Positions 44,230 through 53,400 of a stretch of 64,000 nt of DNA are shown piece after piece. A program made the position numbers and the translations under genes. The stretch is from Botrimarina colliarenosi (GTDB taxonomy: Bacteria > Planctomycetota > Planctomycetia > Pirellulales > Lacipirellulaceae), in the NCBI RefSeq assembly GCF_007859955.1, contig NZ_SJPR01000001.1:1617590-1681589 (forward strand). The letters are read 5' to 3'. How positions within the stretch are numbered: the stretch's first letter is position 1; each line of letters starts with the position of its first letter. Below the pieces are notes generated by a model. That model had not been told where the DNA came from. It made no database searches and saw only the letters and a program-made list of their open reading frames with translations.

Positions 44230-46134
44230 GTGGCCCGATTGCGTTCTTCCCGCTCACGGTTCGAGCGATTCCGGCACGCGTATCTCGCCGGCAAGGTCGA
44301 GGCCGATCTGCCGTCGGGGTTAGACGACCCGAATGACATCAAGCGGGCGGCCGCCGACGTCCGTCAGCGCTACCTGCGGATGTACGTCGAATGGCTCTGG
44401 CCCCACCGCGGGGCGATCGCCTTGATGATGGGGCTCGCCCTCGCCGTGGCGGCGCTCGAGGTCGCTCAGCCGCTCTTCATGCGGTACGTCGTCGATAGCG
44501 TGCTCCTTAAAGAGGGGCTCACCCAGTCCGAGCGGCTGCACAAGCTGCATGTGGCGGGAATCGCCCTGCTGTTGGTTGTCATCCTCGATCGCTCGCTCGA
44601 CATCGGCAAGAACTGCCAACAGCGGCTGCTCAACCTGCGGGTTATCCAGTCCTTACGTCGGGCGCTTTATAGCCGGCTGCTGCGGCTCCCGCTGGGGCAG
44701 CTCACCGACATGAAGACCGGCGGCATCCTCTCGCGGCTCTCGGGCGATATCGACCGGACGACGGGCCTATTGCAGTTGGCCGTCATCTCTCCGGGCGTTT
44801 CGGTCGTGCGGCTGACCATTGCCGTTGGCATCTTGCTGGCGGTCAACTGGCGGCTGGCGCTGACGGCGATGATGGTCATCCCCCCGGCGATGATTATCAG
44901 CCTCTGGGTCGCCAAGCGGATCCGGCCGATCTACCGCTCGATGCGGAAAGAGAACTCCGAGATCGACGCCCGCGTCAGCGAGACGTTCGGCGGCATCCGC
45001 GTCGTGCGGTCGTTCCAGCGCGAAACCCGCGAACTAGCCGAGTACCTCATTGGTCGGCACACGATCGCCCGCAAGGAGTTTTTCGCCCAACAGCGCGAGA
45101 TGGTTCTCTGGGGCTGTTGGGCGTTGCTGCTGGCGATCGTGAACGTCGTTATTGTTTGGTACGGCGGCTACCTGAACCTGGCCGGCTCGGCGACCGTGGG
45201 CGACATCATGGCGTTCCAGTGGTACACGTTCATGCTGCTCAACCCGGTTTGGCAGATCGTCAACTCGTTCAGCGAGATGCAGCGGTCGCTCGCCGGGATG
45301 GAGCGCGTCTTCGAGGTGCTGCAGAGTCCGGCCGACAAGCCCGACCGGCCCGACGCGATCGAGGCGCCGCGGGTGGTCGAGGAGCTTTGCTTCGACGCGG
45401 TGACGTTCGAGTACGCGCCGGGACAGCCGGTGCTGAGCGATTTCAATCTGACCGCGAAGGGGGGGCAGCTCGTCGCGCTCGTCGGGCGGAGCGGCGCCGG
45501 CAAGACGACGGTGACCGATCTCGTGGCCCGGTTCTATGACCCGACCGACGGCGCGGTGCGGCTCAATGGATTCGACCTACGCGACCTGCGGCTCGACTCG
45601 TACCGCAGTCTTCTGGGAGTTGTGCAGCAAGACACGTTCTTGTTCGACGGATCGATCCGCGACAACATCGCCTACGGCCGTCCCCACGCTTCGGACGAAG
45701 AAGTCATCGAGGCGGCCCGCCACGCCAACGCCCATAGTTTTATCTGCGAGCTAACGGATGGCTACGAGTCGTTGATCGGCGAACGCGGCGTCAAGCTCTC
45801 CGGCGGTCAGGCGCAGCGGCTGTCGATCGCCCGGGCGCTGCTGGCCGACCCGCAGATCCTTATCCTCGACGAGGCGACGAGCAATCTCGACAGCGAGAGC
45901 GAGCAGCTCATCCAACAGTCGCTCGACGAGTTGATGCACACCCGGACGACTTTCGTCATCGCCCATCGACTCTCCACCATCGCGTCGGCCGACCTGATCG
46001 TGGTGATGGAAGAGGGCCGTATCGTCGAACGGGGCGGGCACGACGAACTGATGGCCCGCGGCGGGCCCTACCGCGAGATGGTCATCCGCCAACGCGACGC
46101 CATGCGCGACGAGGCCGGGTTGTCGGTCGATTGA
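44230..46134 (+). CDS. ABC exporter, fused membrane and ATPase domains
   Basis: 634 residues from a GTG start. The six-helix exporter domain covers about 55-360 (first helix IALMMGLALAVAALEVA). The ATPase domain has Walker A VGRSGAGKTT, Q-loop VVQQDTFLFDGSIRDNIAYG, signature KLSGGQAQRLSIARAL, Walker B ILILDEATSNLDSES and H-loop IAHRLSTI. This is the MsbA/BmrA-type half transporter that works as a homodimer to move lipids or drugs across the inner membrane. No partner gene is adjacent, supporting a homodimer. Substrate unknown. Confidence 0.92.
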   Translation: MARLRSSRSRFERFRHAYLAGKVEADLPSGLDDPNDIKRAAADVRQRYLRMYVEWLWPHRGAIALMMGLALAVAALEVAQPLFMRYVVDSVLLKEGLTQSERLHKLHVAGIALLLVVILDRSLDIGKNCQQRLLNLRVIQSLRRALYSRLLRLPLGQLTDMKTGGILSRLSGDIDRTTGLLQLAVISPGVSVVRLTIAVGILLAVNWRLALTAMMVIPPAMIISLWVAKRIRPIYRSMRKENSEIDARVSETFGGIRVVRSFQRETRELAEYLIGRHTIARKEFFAQQREMVLWGCWALLLAIVNVVIVWYGGYLNLAGSATVGDIMAFQWYTFMLLNPVWQIVNSFSEMQRSLAGMERVFEVLQSPADKPDRPDAIEAPRVVEELCFDAVTFEYAPGQPVLSDFNLTAKGGQLVALVGRSGAGKTTVTDLVARFYDPTDGAVRLNGFDLRDLRLDSYRSLLGVVQQDTFLFDGSIRDNIAYGRPHASDEEVIEAARHANAHSFICELTDGYESLIGERGVKLSGGQAQRLSIARALLADPQILILDEATSNLDSESEQLIQQSLDELMHTRTTFVIAHRLSTIASADLIVVMEEGRIVERGGHDELMARGGPYREMVIRQRDAMRDEAGLSVD

Positions 46135-46282
46135 CAAGCCCACTGCTGGCGAGGACGCCGAACCCAGTTGCGCGCATCGCTTGTTGTCCTAGTCCACGGA
46201 ACTAGGGACAGACCTCTCTGAACGCCGGATCTCGCCGTACTGCGGTTGGTTGCGGACTCGGGTGGGCGGTAAACTTCGCGGC

Positions 46283-47158
46283 ATGGACCACCGCCCCCAG
46301 CCGGAATACCTCGAAACAGGCCTGAGACCGGGCCCACACGCTTGGCAGCACGCCTGGTACGAGGTGATCTTCGAGGCCGAGACGCCCGCCGGCAAGGCGT
46401 TCGACGTCGTCCTCCTGGCGGCGATCGTGCTGAGCATCGCCGCGGTAATGCTCGAGAGCGTCCGCAGCATCCGCGAGGCCTGGGGGCCGCTGCTGCTGGC
46501 GATCGAATGGGGCATCACGCTGCTGTTCACCGCCGAGTTCGTCGCCCGGCTGGCGTGTGTCGCTCGGCCGTTGCGGTATGGGGTCAGCTTCTTCGGGCTG
46601 GTGGACATCGTCTCGATCCTGCCCAGCTACTTGGCCCTCTTCTTGCCCGGGGGCCAATCGTTTGCGATCATCCGCACACTCCGCCTCTTGCGGGTGTTCC
46701 GTGTGCTGAAGATGGGCCGCCATCTCTCCGAGGCGAACACCCTCCTGACCGCCCTGCGGCACACGTGGCCAAAGATCACCGTCTTTCTCACGGTGATCTT
46801 TTGTTCGATCGTCATCCTCGGCACGTTGATGTACCTGATCGAGGGCCGCTCCGGCAGCGGCTTCGATGACATCCCGACGAGCGTCTACTGGGCGATCGTC
46901 ACGATGACAACTGTCGGCTACGGCGACATCGCGCCGGTGACGCCCCTGGGCAAGTTCGCCGCGGCGCTGATCATGCTTTTCGGCTACGCGATCATTATCG
47001 TGCCGACGGGGATCTTCTCGGCCGAAGTGATGAGCGGCGCACGCAGCGCCGCGACGAAGTGCGCCGCCTGCGGCCAACGAGCGTCTTCCGCTGACGCCAA
47101 GTTTTGCTCGGCGTGCGGGGCAAAGCTTGAGGAAAGAACCGCTGATGAACGCCGATAG
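46283..47158 (+). CDS. Voltage-gated-type K+ channel with C-terminal zinc ribbon
   Basis: 291 residues. Six transmembrane helices are predicted from the hydrophobic stretches. The S4 segment has basic residues every third position (R131, R134, R137, R140, K143 in RTLRLLRVFRVLK), and the pore filter TVGYGD is at 210-215, so it should be a voltage-sensing potassium channel. Beyond S6 is a cytosolic zinc ribbon (C260, C263, C275, C278), an unusual tail for a Kv channel. The last residues, ERTADERR, and the stop codon are encoded by a palindromic repeat. ATG 46283 is chosen. Confidence 0.9.
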   Translation: MDHRPQPEYLETGLRPGPHAWQHAWYEVIFEAETPAGKAFDVVLLAAIVLSIAAVMLESVRSIREAWGPLLLAIEWGITLLFTAEFVARLACVARPLRYGVSFFGLVDIVSILPSYLALFLPGGQSFAIIRTLRLLRVFRVLKMGRHLSEANTLLTALRHTWPKITVFLTVIFCSIVILGTLMYLIEGRSGSGFDDIPTSVYWAIVTMTTVGYGDIAPVTPLGKFAAALIMLFGYAIIIVPTGIFSAEVMSGARSAATKCAACGQRASSADAKFCSACGAKLEERTADERR

Positions 47159-47249
47159 ACGCAGATGCGTTCGCCACTTCTCTATCTAGCGGCGTGCAAT
47201 CCGACATGAGTCAGCCGTAGAAGGGACATCCGCGTCTATCGGCGGTTCC
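47136..47249. repeat. Palindrome overlapping the 3' ends of two convergent genes
   Basis: Left arm 47136-47167 and right arm 47227-47248 pair along GCCGATAGACGC and the outer GAACCGC, with an eight-base insertion TGATGAAC in the left arm. The left arm codes for the last residues of the channel, and the right arm codes for the end of the aspartic-protease-like protein. The repeat therefore supplied C-terminal codons and stops to both genes. Confidence 0.8.
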
Positions 47250-49380
47250 CAACAGCAGCGGCGAGAGCGAAGCCGAGCAAGAGCAGCGCGGCGGGTTCGG
47301 GGACGCTCACCGAGACGCTCGGGACATTCGTGGCGCCATAGTTGTTCTTCCACGTCGTGTAGTCGCTCGCCGTGTACGTGGTCCCCAGGCCGTCACGCCA
47401 GACGGTGTAGTCGGCGGCGTCAACGCGGCCATCGACATTGAAATCGCCCGCGAGACCGAGGCCGACGACTTCCAGCAGCAGCGAATCAGCGCCGTAGGTG
47501 ACGTCCCATTGATAGCCGCCGGGCAGGTCGAGCGTGGCGAACTCGCCGCCGTGCTCGTCGTAGGTCATTAGCTCGAAGACGTCGCCGATCGTTGGCTCAA
47601 ACAAATCGACGAGCGCCACCGACAGGGCGCCCGCTAGGGCGACCGGCCCGTCTACGAGCAACTGGTCGTAAAGGGTTCCAGAGGTTGTCCCGCCGAGTTC
47701 GAACGCAAGCGTCGCGCTGTTGCCGGTGGAGAGCCGCCCGTCGATCGAAAGCGTGCCCACGCCGTCGCCGGGTGCGATCAACCCGGTCACCATTTCAACT
47801 TGACCGGCGATCGGGCCGCTGCCGGTGCGAATCGATCCCGATCCAGTCAGCGTGCCACCGCGGATATCGACGTACTGGGCGTCGAGCGTGCCTTCCTCGA
47901 GTTGAACGACGCCGCCGGTCTCGATCGTCACGCCGGAGAAGACGGTCAGCTTGCCGCCGCTGGCGACGCGGACCGTCATTGGGCCTGCGGTCCCCTCTAC
48001 CTCGACGTCCCACGCTTTCTGTTCACCCGAAACGACCGCTTCCTTCGCCGCGCCGCCGGCGTTGCTGAGTCGCGTTTGGCTCAAGTAGGTCGGCGTCGCG
48101 GCGGCGTTCCACGAGCCGCCCGTGGACCAAGCGGCCGTTGCGGCGGCCGTCGTCCAATTGAAGGTGGTTGTCACCGGGTCGCTGATGTAGACGCCCGCAC
48201 TGGGGCCCCCGGCGCCAGCTGAGGGGTTGGGGTCGATGACGATATTGCGTCCCGACAGGAGATTGGTGCCGATGATTCCTTCAACCACGTTGCCGGGGTC
48301 GGAAGGATCAGTCACATCGAGCACCAGCACGGGAACATTTGTCGCCGTAACATTGCCGCCAAGAGCGGGCAAAGTGATCTGATCGACGAAGAAGCCTGGA
48401 ACGTCCTGCAGGGTTCCGCCCGAACCCACAATCGAGATGGTGAATTCGGGAGTGTCGGTCGTCACATCGAAGCCGAGCAACAAGGCGTTGAATTGTGACA
48501 AGACGGTGACGCTGGCGCCCGTGTCAAAGAAGAACTCTTTGTTACCGAGGCTCGATCCGCCGTTGGTCGCGTTGGCGTTAAGGAAAAGCCCGCCCTGGGT
48601 CACGGTTGGCAGGTAGGGGTCTTCTTCAGGGTTATCGATATCGAAATTGAGATAGTTCGGCAGGTAAACAGGCGCCTGGGCAAACACCGCACCGGGGTTG
48701 AGCAACAAGGGCGCCTTGCGAACGATACCGTTACCGCCACTCCCCCGCGGTAGAAAATCAACCGCCGGCGTGCGGACCGTTTTGCCATTGAGTTCGAATA
48801 CTTGCGGCGAATCACTGCGGATTCGGGTCGCGTACTGACTAGCGAATGGCAGGCCAACAATGTTCGGCAGGTCAGATTCGGCAGGCAACGTGATGGTCGA
48901 AGTATTGGTCTGACCGCTGAGGGCGGAGTGGCTCATGGTCAACGACGACCCGGCGCTGCTACGGCCCTGCAGGCCGCCGACGTAGAGTCCAAAAGGGTCG
49001 TTGATCTGAGCGGTGAGTTGGCCGGTCGCGCCGCCGATGCCGATCGACTCGGTTCCGTAGAAACCGTCGCTCTCCCCCGGGTAGGGGCCGTCGAGGTTGA
49101 AGTCGTCGTAGGCCTTCGAAGTCAGGAGCGAGAAGCCGGCGCCCGTGTCGAGCAGAGCGATGTCGTAGTGGGCATTCCCGTTGGGGCCCAGCAGTGTGCC
49201 GCTGGGGGCAGTTGTCGCGAAGGGGAAGAAATTGAAGTCCTCATCGAACTCATCGGTCAACGCGATTCCGACCATCGGCAAGAACCCATCAACAGGCACC
49301 GCGGCGAGCGTCTCACCACCGATCGTGACCGAGAACGCCACGAGAAGCGCGTACCGATATCGCCATCCACCTTGCCGCAT
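47236..49380 (-). CDS. Secreted two-lobed aspartic-protease-like protein with dockerin and PEP-CTERM tail
   Basis: 714 residues. A signal peptide (ALLVAFSVTIGGETLAA) leads to two aspartic-protease boxes: ALLDTGAGFSLL with D78 and FFFDTGASVTVLS with D286, each followed by the hydrophobic-Gly partner motif (NIVGLPF; EGIIGTNLL). This is the two-lobe layout of pepsin-like enzymes, rare in bacteria. Residues about 410-620 are autotransporter-like repeats, then a dockerin-like pair ([30 protein letters not shown]) and a PEP-CTERM tail (SVPEPAALLLLGFALAAA, NRR). It should be exported and surface-sorted. Catalytic activity and substrate are inferred, not shown. Confidence 0.83.
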   Translation of the reverse strand: MRQGGWRYRYALLVAFSVTIGGETLAAVPVDGFLPMVGIALTDEFDEDFNFFPFATTAPSGTLLGPNGNAHYDIALLDTGAGFSLLTSKAYDDFNLDGPYPGESDGFYGTESIGIGGATGQLTAQINDPFGLYVGGLQGRSSAGSSLTMSHSALSGQTNTSTITLPAESDLPNIVGLPFASQYATRIRSDSPQVFELNGKTVRTPAVDFLPRGSGGNGIVRKAPLLLNPGAVFAQAPVYLPNYLNFDIDNPEEDPYLPTVTQGGLFLNANATNGGSSLGNKEFFFDTGASVTVLSQFNALLLGFDVTTDTPEFTISIVGSGGTLQDVPGFFVDQITLPALGGNVTATNVPVLVLDVTDPSDPGNVVEGIIGTNLLSGRNIVIDPNPSAGAGGPSAGVYISDPVTTTFNWTTAAATAAWSTGGSWNAAATPTYLSQTRLSNAGGAAKEAVVSGEQKAWDVEVEGTAGPMTVRVASGGKLTVFSGVTIETGGVVQLEEGTLDAQYVDIRGGTLTGSGSIRTGSGPIAGQVEMVTGLIAPGDGVGTLSIDGRLSTGNSATLAFELGGTTSGTLYDQLLVDGPVALAGALSVALVDLFEPTIGDVFELMTYDEHGGEFATLDLPGGYQWDVTYGADSLLLEVVGLGLAGDFNVDGRVDAADYTVWRDGLGTTYTASDYTTWKNNYGATNVPSVSVSVPEPAALLLLGFALAAAVGNRR

Positions 49381-49510
49381 AACGCTTGTTCCGTCCGAAA
49401 GGATCGCTACGAGAGGGGCGGAAAACGCCGCAAACCTCTACCTGCAAACTAGATACGGCTTGCAATGCGGTCAATGATTTGACCTGCCTCGACGCCTCTT
49501 TCGCCCGCTT

Positions 49511-50437
49511 TCAGCGGGATTCGGGCGGAATCGCGAAGTTAAATCCCTCGTCGCACCAAGTCCCGACCTGATCGGCGGCGATGATCTCGACGTGGCCGTC
49601 CGCATAAAGATAGTTGGCCGTGCCGCCCTGGTGCCGATCAAGGGCGACCTCTCCTTCGACCGTGCGGTAGACCGCTCGATCGGTCGGGGTGTTGGCCGCC
49701 AGGTTTTCTTCGGAGAACCACTCGTCGGAGTGGACGTGGTCGTAGTTGAGCGCAAGCGCGATCTCGTTCGCCTCGACTGCCATCAAGGTGCGGTGCGTTT
49801 CTCGGAGCTTATTAAAGTTATCGACCTTGCCGACGTTCGTCTCAGCGACGTGCTCGCGCTCGTCCGCCGACATCTCGGCGGTGATTGGCGTCCGAGGGCG
49901 TAGGTAGCCGTTCATCGCGTAGCTGGTGTCGACGATCCGAATATCGTCGGCGTCGGACAAATGTCCCGCCTCCGCGGCGCGGAGGAACTCGTCACTCGTC
50001 ATCACGGACACCGTCTTCGGCACGCCTCCCTCTTCCACCGTCATCTCCTTCGCGACGCGGGCCAGGTGGTCGGGGCAGAGCCGGATCGAATCGACTCCCT
50101 CGAAGTAGGGCGCCAGCGTGTTGATCCACGAGAACTCGGCCTCGTCGTGGGGGTTCTCGCCGTGATGATCATCGTCGTGGTGGTCATCGTCGTCTTCGCC
50201 CTCATGCTCCTCGTGGTGATGGTCGTGGTAGGCGAGGGCCGGAAACTTGCCCTTATGGACGCCGATGTAGCCGTGCACCGCCAGCCCGAGCTGCCGTAAG
50301 TTGTTAGAGCACTGGGTCCGCCGAGCCGTCGCCCGCGCCGCTTGGACCGCCGGCAGCAGCATCGCCACGAGGACACCGATAATGGCGATGACGACAAGGA
50401 GTTCAACGAGGGTGAAACCAAAACGATGCTTTCTCAT
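49511..50437 (-). CDS. DUF1559 prepilin-like protein with His/Asp-rich metal-binding stretch
   Basis: 308 residues from ATG 50437. Leader [20 protein letters not shown] is a prepilin signal. Residues about 45-75 are packed with His and acidic residues ([20 protein letters not shown] then [10 protein letters not shown]), a likely zinc or copper chelating segment. Near the end is [16 protein letters not shown], the H-x-DG motif with one extra residue. The gene upstream on the same strand codes for a Cys/His-rich membrane protein, so both may serve metal handling at the surface. That link is inference; no metal transporter gene is next to them. Confidence 0.86.
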   Translation of the reverse strand: MRKHRFGFTLVELLVVIAIIGVLVAMLLPAVQAARATARRTQCSNNLRQLGLAVHGYIGVHKGKFPALAYHDHHHEEHEGEDDDDHHDDDHHGENPHDEAEFSWINTLAPYFEGVDSIRLCPDHLARVAKEMTVEEGGVPKTVSVMTSDEFLRAAEAGHLSDADDIRIVDTSYAMNGYLRPRTPITAEMSADEREHVAETNVGKVDNFNKLRETHRTLMAVEANEIALALNYDHVHSDEWFSEENLAANTPTDRAVYRTVEGEVALDRHQGGTANYLYADGHVEIIAADQVGTWCDEGFNFAIPPESR

Positions 50438-50550
50438 GAGGGAGCCTCTCCCGAATAGACGCCGTACAGCGCCGGCAAACTGCTGAATGATACCGACGGG
50501 ACCCCGCGGCCGCCGGAGGGCATACCGCAAGCATTCGTCGCCAACTTCGC

Positions 50551-50973
50551 TCAGCTAACCGAAGGGGGACCGCGGGAAGCGGTCGGTGGGAGAGGCGCCG
50601 GGAGAGTCGTCGGGTCCGACGCAGGCCGCCCGGCCGGAGAGGCCCAAATTACACGTGTCGCCGCCAGAGGCAGAGGCGAGGCGGTCTTCAGCTGAGCAAG
50701 CAAACGGCAGACGGCGCAGTCGTGATCGTGTCCCGGCGCTCCGGCGACATCGCTAGCGGGAGATGAGGTGTTGGCACGGAGGGCTGGGAGGCAGCTGCAA
50801 CAGCAGACGGAGTCGCCGGAGGCCTCGCAGCTGGCGCCATCACCGGCGTGATTCGCTGAGTGCTCGAAGCCGTGCAGCCCCTCGCCGATCGCCGCCAGAG
50901 CCGCGTAAAAACCCGCCAGCGCAATCGCGATCCCACGCAGGACGTCTCGGCGACGGGAAAGCGAGAGCAGCAT
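50551..50973 (-). CDS. Cys/His-rich membrane protein, DUF2946-like
   Basis: 140 residues from ATG 50973. One hydrophobic helix near the start ([20 protein letters not shown]) is followed by [16 protein letters not shown], then CCCSC and [10 protein letters not shown], giving six Cys and six His in about 65 residues. The C-terminus is Pro/Ala-rich. The pattern recalls DUF2946 and similar proteins found in metal-related clusters, but the match is loose. It lies 113 bp upstream of the His-rich DUF1559 gene. Confidence 0.6.
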   Translation of the reverse strand: MLLSLSRRRDVLRGIAIALAGFYAALAAIGEGLHGFEHSANHAGDGASCEASGDSVCCCSCLPALRANTSSPASDVAGAPGHDHDCAVCRLLAQLKTASPLPLAATRVIWASPAGRPASDPTTLPAPLPPTASRGPPSVS

Positions 50974-51156
50974 CGGGAAAGGCAGGGGGGAGGGCGTAGC
51001 AGCCGCACCGAGGCCACCGCACGCTGACAGAATAGACCCCCGCCTCCCTAACCGGCAATCACACCCGTCAAAAAACGCCGAACGCCGCCGCAAAAACCCC
51101 TTCCCGAGCAGGACCCGAGCCGATAAGCTACGGTGCTCAAGGCGACGGCCTTGAAC

Positions 51157-51229
51157 GCTCCCTTAGCTCAATCGGCAGAGCAATTGACTCTTAATCAATG
51201 GGTTCTAGGTTCGAGTCCTAGAGGGAGCA
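51157..51229 (+). tRNA. tRNA-Lys(CTT)
   Basis: Seventy-three bases with complete cloverleaf. Acceptor stem GCTCCCT pairs with AGGGAGC, discriminator A. The D-arm contains AGCTCAATCGGCAGAGC, the anticodon loop reads CTCTTAA with anticodon CTT, and the T-arm has GGTTCGAGTCC. CCA is not encoded. A 7-bp hairpin (TCAAGGC/GCCTTGA) ends two bases upstream. It marks the left side of the mobile island. Confidence 0.96.
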
Positions 51230-51356
51230 CTCTCTTAAGTCCTTTCTCAATATCGGTTTAGGACTCCTGGGTGGATAGCTCAATTGCTTTCCCACTCGCT
51301 TGGTCACCCTTTCTGGTCACCTCTTTCCAGCCTGACGTTCAGTTGGGCTACGCTCC

Positions 51357-52265
51357 TCAAACAGCGAGCGTCAGCACTCTTTTGCACTGGTGCATTCCCA
51401 GAGTGAGAGTCTCGTACGAATTGTGGAAGGCCTCGAATCGGAAGAGGTGCTCGTCTCCGTTGGCGTCAACTAGCGGCAATTCAAAAGTACCGAGCGGGCC
51501 ATTTCGTGAGCTGCCGATGTTCTCGCGAAGTTGCTCAACGAGATACGTTGCTCCGACGTGCGAGAATTCGTTTCGGAACCTTGGTGAAGAGATCAGATAC
51601 CGAACCATAGGCTTCTCTGGATCTGGCCGACGGGCCGGATGTTGGCTAATAAGGCCGACCGCAGGGCACTGCACAGTTTCAATCGTGCGCCACAACGTTG
51701 TCGAGATCGTGTTCCCGAAGGTCTTTGCAAGCTGTCGGACTAAGGAACAATCGATCGGACTGCTCAAGAGTCGCTCATCGAAATGAGTACGCATGAAGAG
51801 AAGCCGGCCACTCGCATAGTTCGCCTCCGCCTCAATCCGCTGCTTGGAGGACGGGGCAAGTGTGCTTCTGTCATCCCCCAACATCACAGCCTGATGCCAT
51901 GGCAGTAGACTGTGGCCGATCTCGTGCCCCTCATTCCATCGCCACTTGAGCGGTGGTATGTCGCGGTCGAGTAGAATCCGCTTTCGATCTGGAACCCAGA
52001 GGGCTCGCAGGTCCATTTTTCGGATTACATCCAGCAGGAGGCCAGGGCGTTTGACCACCTGTTTTCCTGCAACCTTTAGGCGGCTTATCGTCTCTTGCAG
52101 ACATCCCGTGTCAGACGACGAGTAGTAGTGGAGATCTAGCGTGAGCAGTTCACGGACATCTTCCAGACGTAACGGCGGTTCCGGATCGCCAAGACCCCGA
52201 AGGACTTTGGCGACCCGAGCGTCAATATCTTGCACGTCCTGCAACGTGAGAGGGGTGCTTTGCAA
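51357..52265 (-). CDS. ImmA/IrrE-family metallopeptidase
   Basis: 302 residues, TTG start at 52265 with AAGG nine bases upstream. The zinc site is NEGHEIGHSLLPWH (HExxH) near residue 113, followed by the third-ligand segment EAEANYASGRLLF. ImmA/IrrE peptidases cleave XRE-type repressors in phages, integrative elements and the Deinococcus DNA-damage response. The XRE gene lies directly upstream on the same strand, 23 bp away, so it is the probable substrate. The C-terminal 120 residues are unlike known relatives that I can recall. It is the last gene of a coupled four-gene operon. Confidence 0.85.
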   Translation of the reverse strand: MQSTPLTLQDVQDIDARVAKVLRGLGDPEPPLRLEDVRELLTLDLHYYSSSDTGCLQETISRLKVAGKQVVKRPGLLLDVIRKMDLRALWVPDRKRILLDRDIPPLKWRWNEGHEIGHSLLPWHQAVMLGDDRSTLAPSSKQRIEAEANYASGRLLFMRTHFDERLLSSPIDCSLVRQLAKTFGNTISTTLWRTIETVQCPAVGLISQHPARRPDPEKPMVRYLISSPRFRNEFSHVGATYLVEQLRENIGSSRNGPLGTFELPLVDANGDEHLFRFEAFHNSYETLTLGMHQCKRVLTLAV

Positions 52266-52288
52266 AACGTCCGCCTTAGAGTTGGATG

Positions 52289-52777
52289 TTAGTCTGTTGA
52301 TTCCACCAGCACCTTAACAAATTCATTAAGCAGTTCGTCTTCTTGAGGGGTCAGGCGAGCCGTAGGCTCAGAACGCGCCGCAAAGAGCACTGCTGCCTTT
52401 TGTAGGCCGCCACTTTTTCTAGTAGTAATACCAGCGACCTGCATTAGGCGGTCCTGAGGAAGCTTGAAGTAGTCCGCAATCTGGTAGACGGTTCGCGGAC
52501 TCGGCTGAGAATCGGCGCACCGCTCGATCGCCACTAGCTCTTCAAGGGCAATTCTAGCCTGCTCAGCTAGCTGCTCGACCGAGAGGCCATTCCGCCGCCG
52601 ATAGAGTTCAACGAACTGTCCAAAGACACTCACGCTCGGTCCCATTGGAGCCTTCGACTTCTCAAGACGGACTGCGATACCGCCCACTCCAATCGGGCCG
52701 TTCTGGTCCTCTATGTCACCCATCCGATCGATCCAGTCTTGGTCTAAGGATGGAAATTGGTTGGTTTTGATCTTCAT
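52289..52777 (-). CDS. XRE-family helix-turn-helix regulator
   Basis: 162 residues. The DNA-binding domain occupies about 56-110: FVELYRRRNGLSVEQLAEQA, LEELVAIERCADSQPSPRTV, YQIADYFKLPQDRLMQVAGI. The ATG at 52777 is chosen because it overlaps the preceding stop as ATGA and has GGGGGAAG six bases upstream; the ATG at 52792 lies inside the upstream gene. It probably represses the operon or is the target of the downstream ImmA/IrrE peptidase. The N-terminal 50 residues are not part of the domain. Confidence 0.87.
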   Translation of the reverse strand: MKIKTNQFPSLDQDWIDRMGDIEDQNGPIGVGGIAVRLEKSKAPMGPSVSVFGQFVELYRRRNGLSVEQLAEQARIALEELVAIERCADSQPSPRTVYQIADYFKLPQDRLMQVAGITTRKSGGLQKAAVLFAARSEPTARLTPQEDELLNEFVKVLVESTD

Positions 52778-53400
52778 ATTGTCTTCCCCCATTTAGTTGC
52801 GGCGGCTCGCGTTAGCTCGAAATACGAGAGCTGACAAAAGCTGGGGTCTGGTCCAAAAGCCTCCAGGCCCCACGCCAAGTAGGTTGCCTCTGCTGTTGGC
52901 AGAGCGTGGAGACCAACTCTTCCATGGTATTCCTCATTCATGCTGTGGTTGACAGCGGGTTCAAACAGCCTTACGCCCACTGACTTGAATTCGCCTTTTT
53001 GCCCAATCGAGTCGACCAGCCAGTTCCACGGCGCCGACTCGATGTAGTCGATATAAACCAGCGGCTTTCCGCGGTCAGCAGGGTCCTTAGCAAAATGGCT
53101 TGTGTCGTCATAAAGCATTGCGCCTTGCCAGCGGCCTTCGCAGCGGATTGCCCATCCTTGAGTTCCCAAATAATTGAGCTTTCCGACCTTGTCCCGCCAG
53201 TCCCAGTGAAGTGACTCAGGCCAACCCGGCCCGTTCGGCTGCACACCTGCGACGGCAAGCTTTTGACGAATCTCATCCCGAACGGAACGCCATTCTTGTT
53301 CTATTTCGACGAGATCTTGCGGCCTAATCCCATCGACGAGTTCAGCGTCGATCAGTTGGCCATCTGCCCGGCGTCGGAGTTGGATCGGATAGCTCGTCAC
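52774..53400 (-). CDS. GNAT-like protein of the four-gene operon
   Basis: 208 residues, GTG start overlapping the RHH stop as GTGA. The core resembles an acetyltransferase: YIDYIESAPWNWLVDS, then FKSVGVRLFEPAVNHSMNEE (a relaxed motif A) and YHGRVGLHALPTAEATYLAW. I cannot name a family. RHH-GNAT pairs are known toxin-antitoxin modules that acetylate aminoacyl-tRNA, and this gene follows an RHH gene, but the acetyl-CoA loop here is less canonical than in those toxins. The function should be regarded as open. Its stop is coupled to the XRE gene. Confidence 0.65.
   Translation of the reverse strand: MTSYPIQLRRRADGQLIDAELVDGIRPQDLVEIEQEWRSVRDEIRQKLAVAGVQPNGPGWPESLHWDWRDKVGKLNYLGTQGWAIRCEGRWQGAMLYDDTSHFAKDPADRGKPLVYIDYIESAPWNWLVDSIGQKGEFKSVGVRLFEPAVNHSMNEEYHGRVGLHALPTAEATYLAWGLEAFGPDPSFCQLSYFELTRAAATKWGKTI

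Noticed and set aside
51137..51154. Hairpin just before tRNA-Lys as a T-box or terminator
   Set aside because: Only 7 bp with no T-run or specifier; too simple to call.
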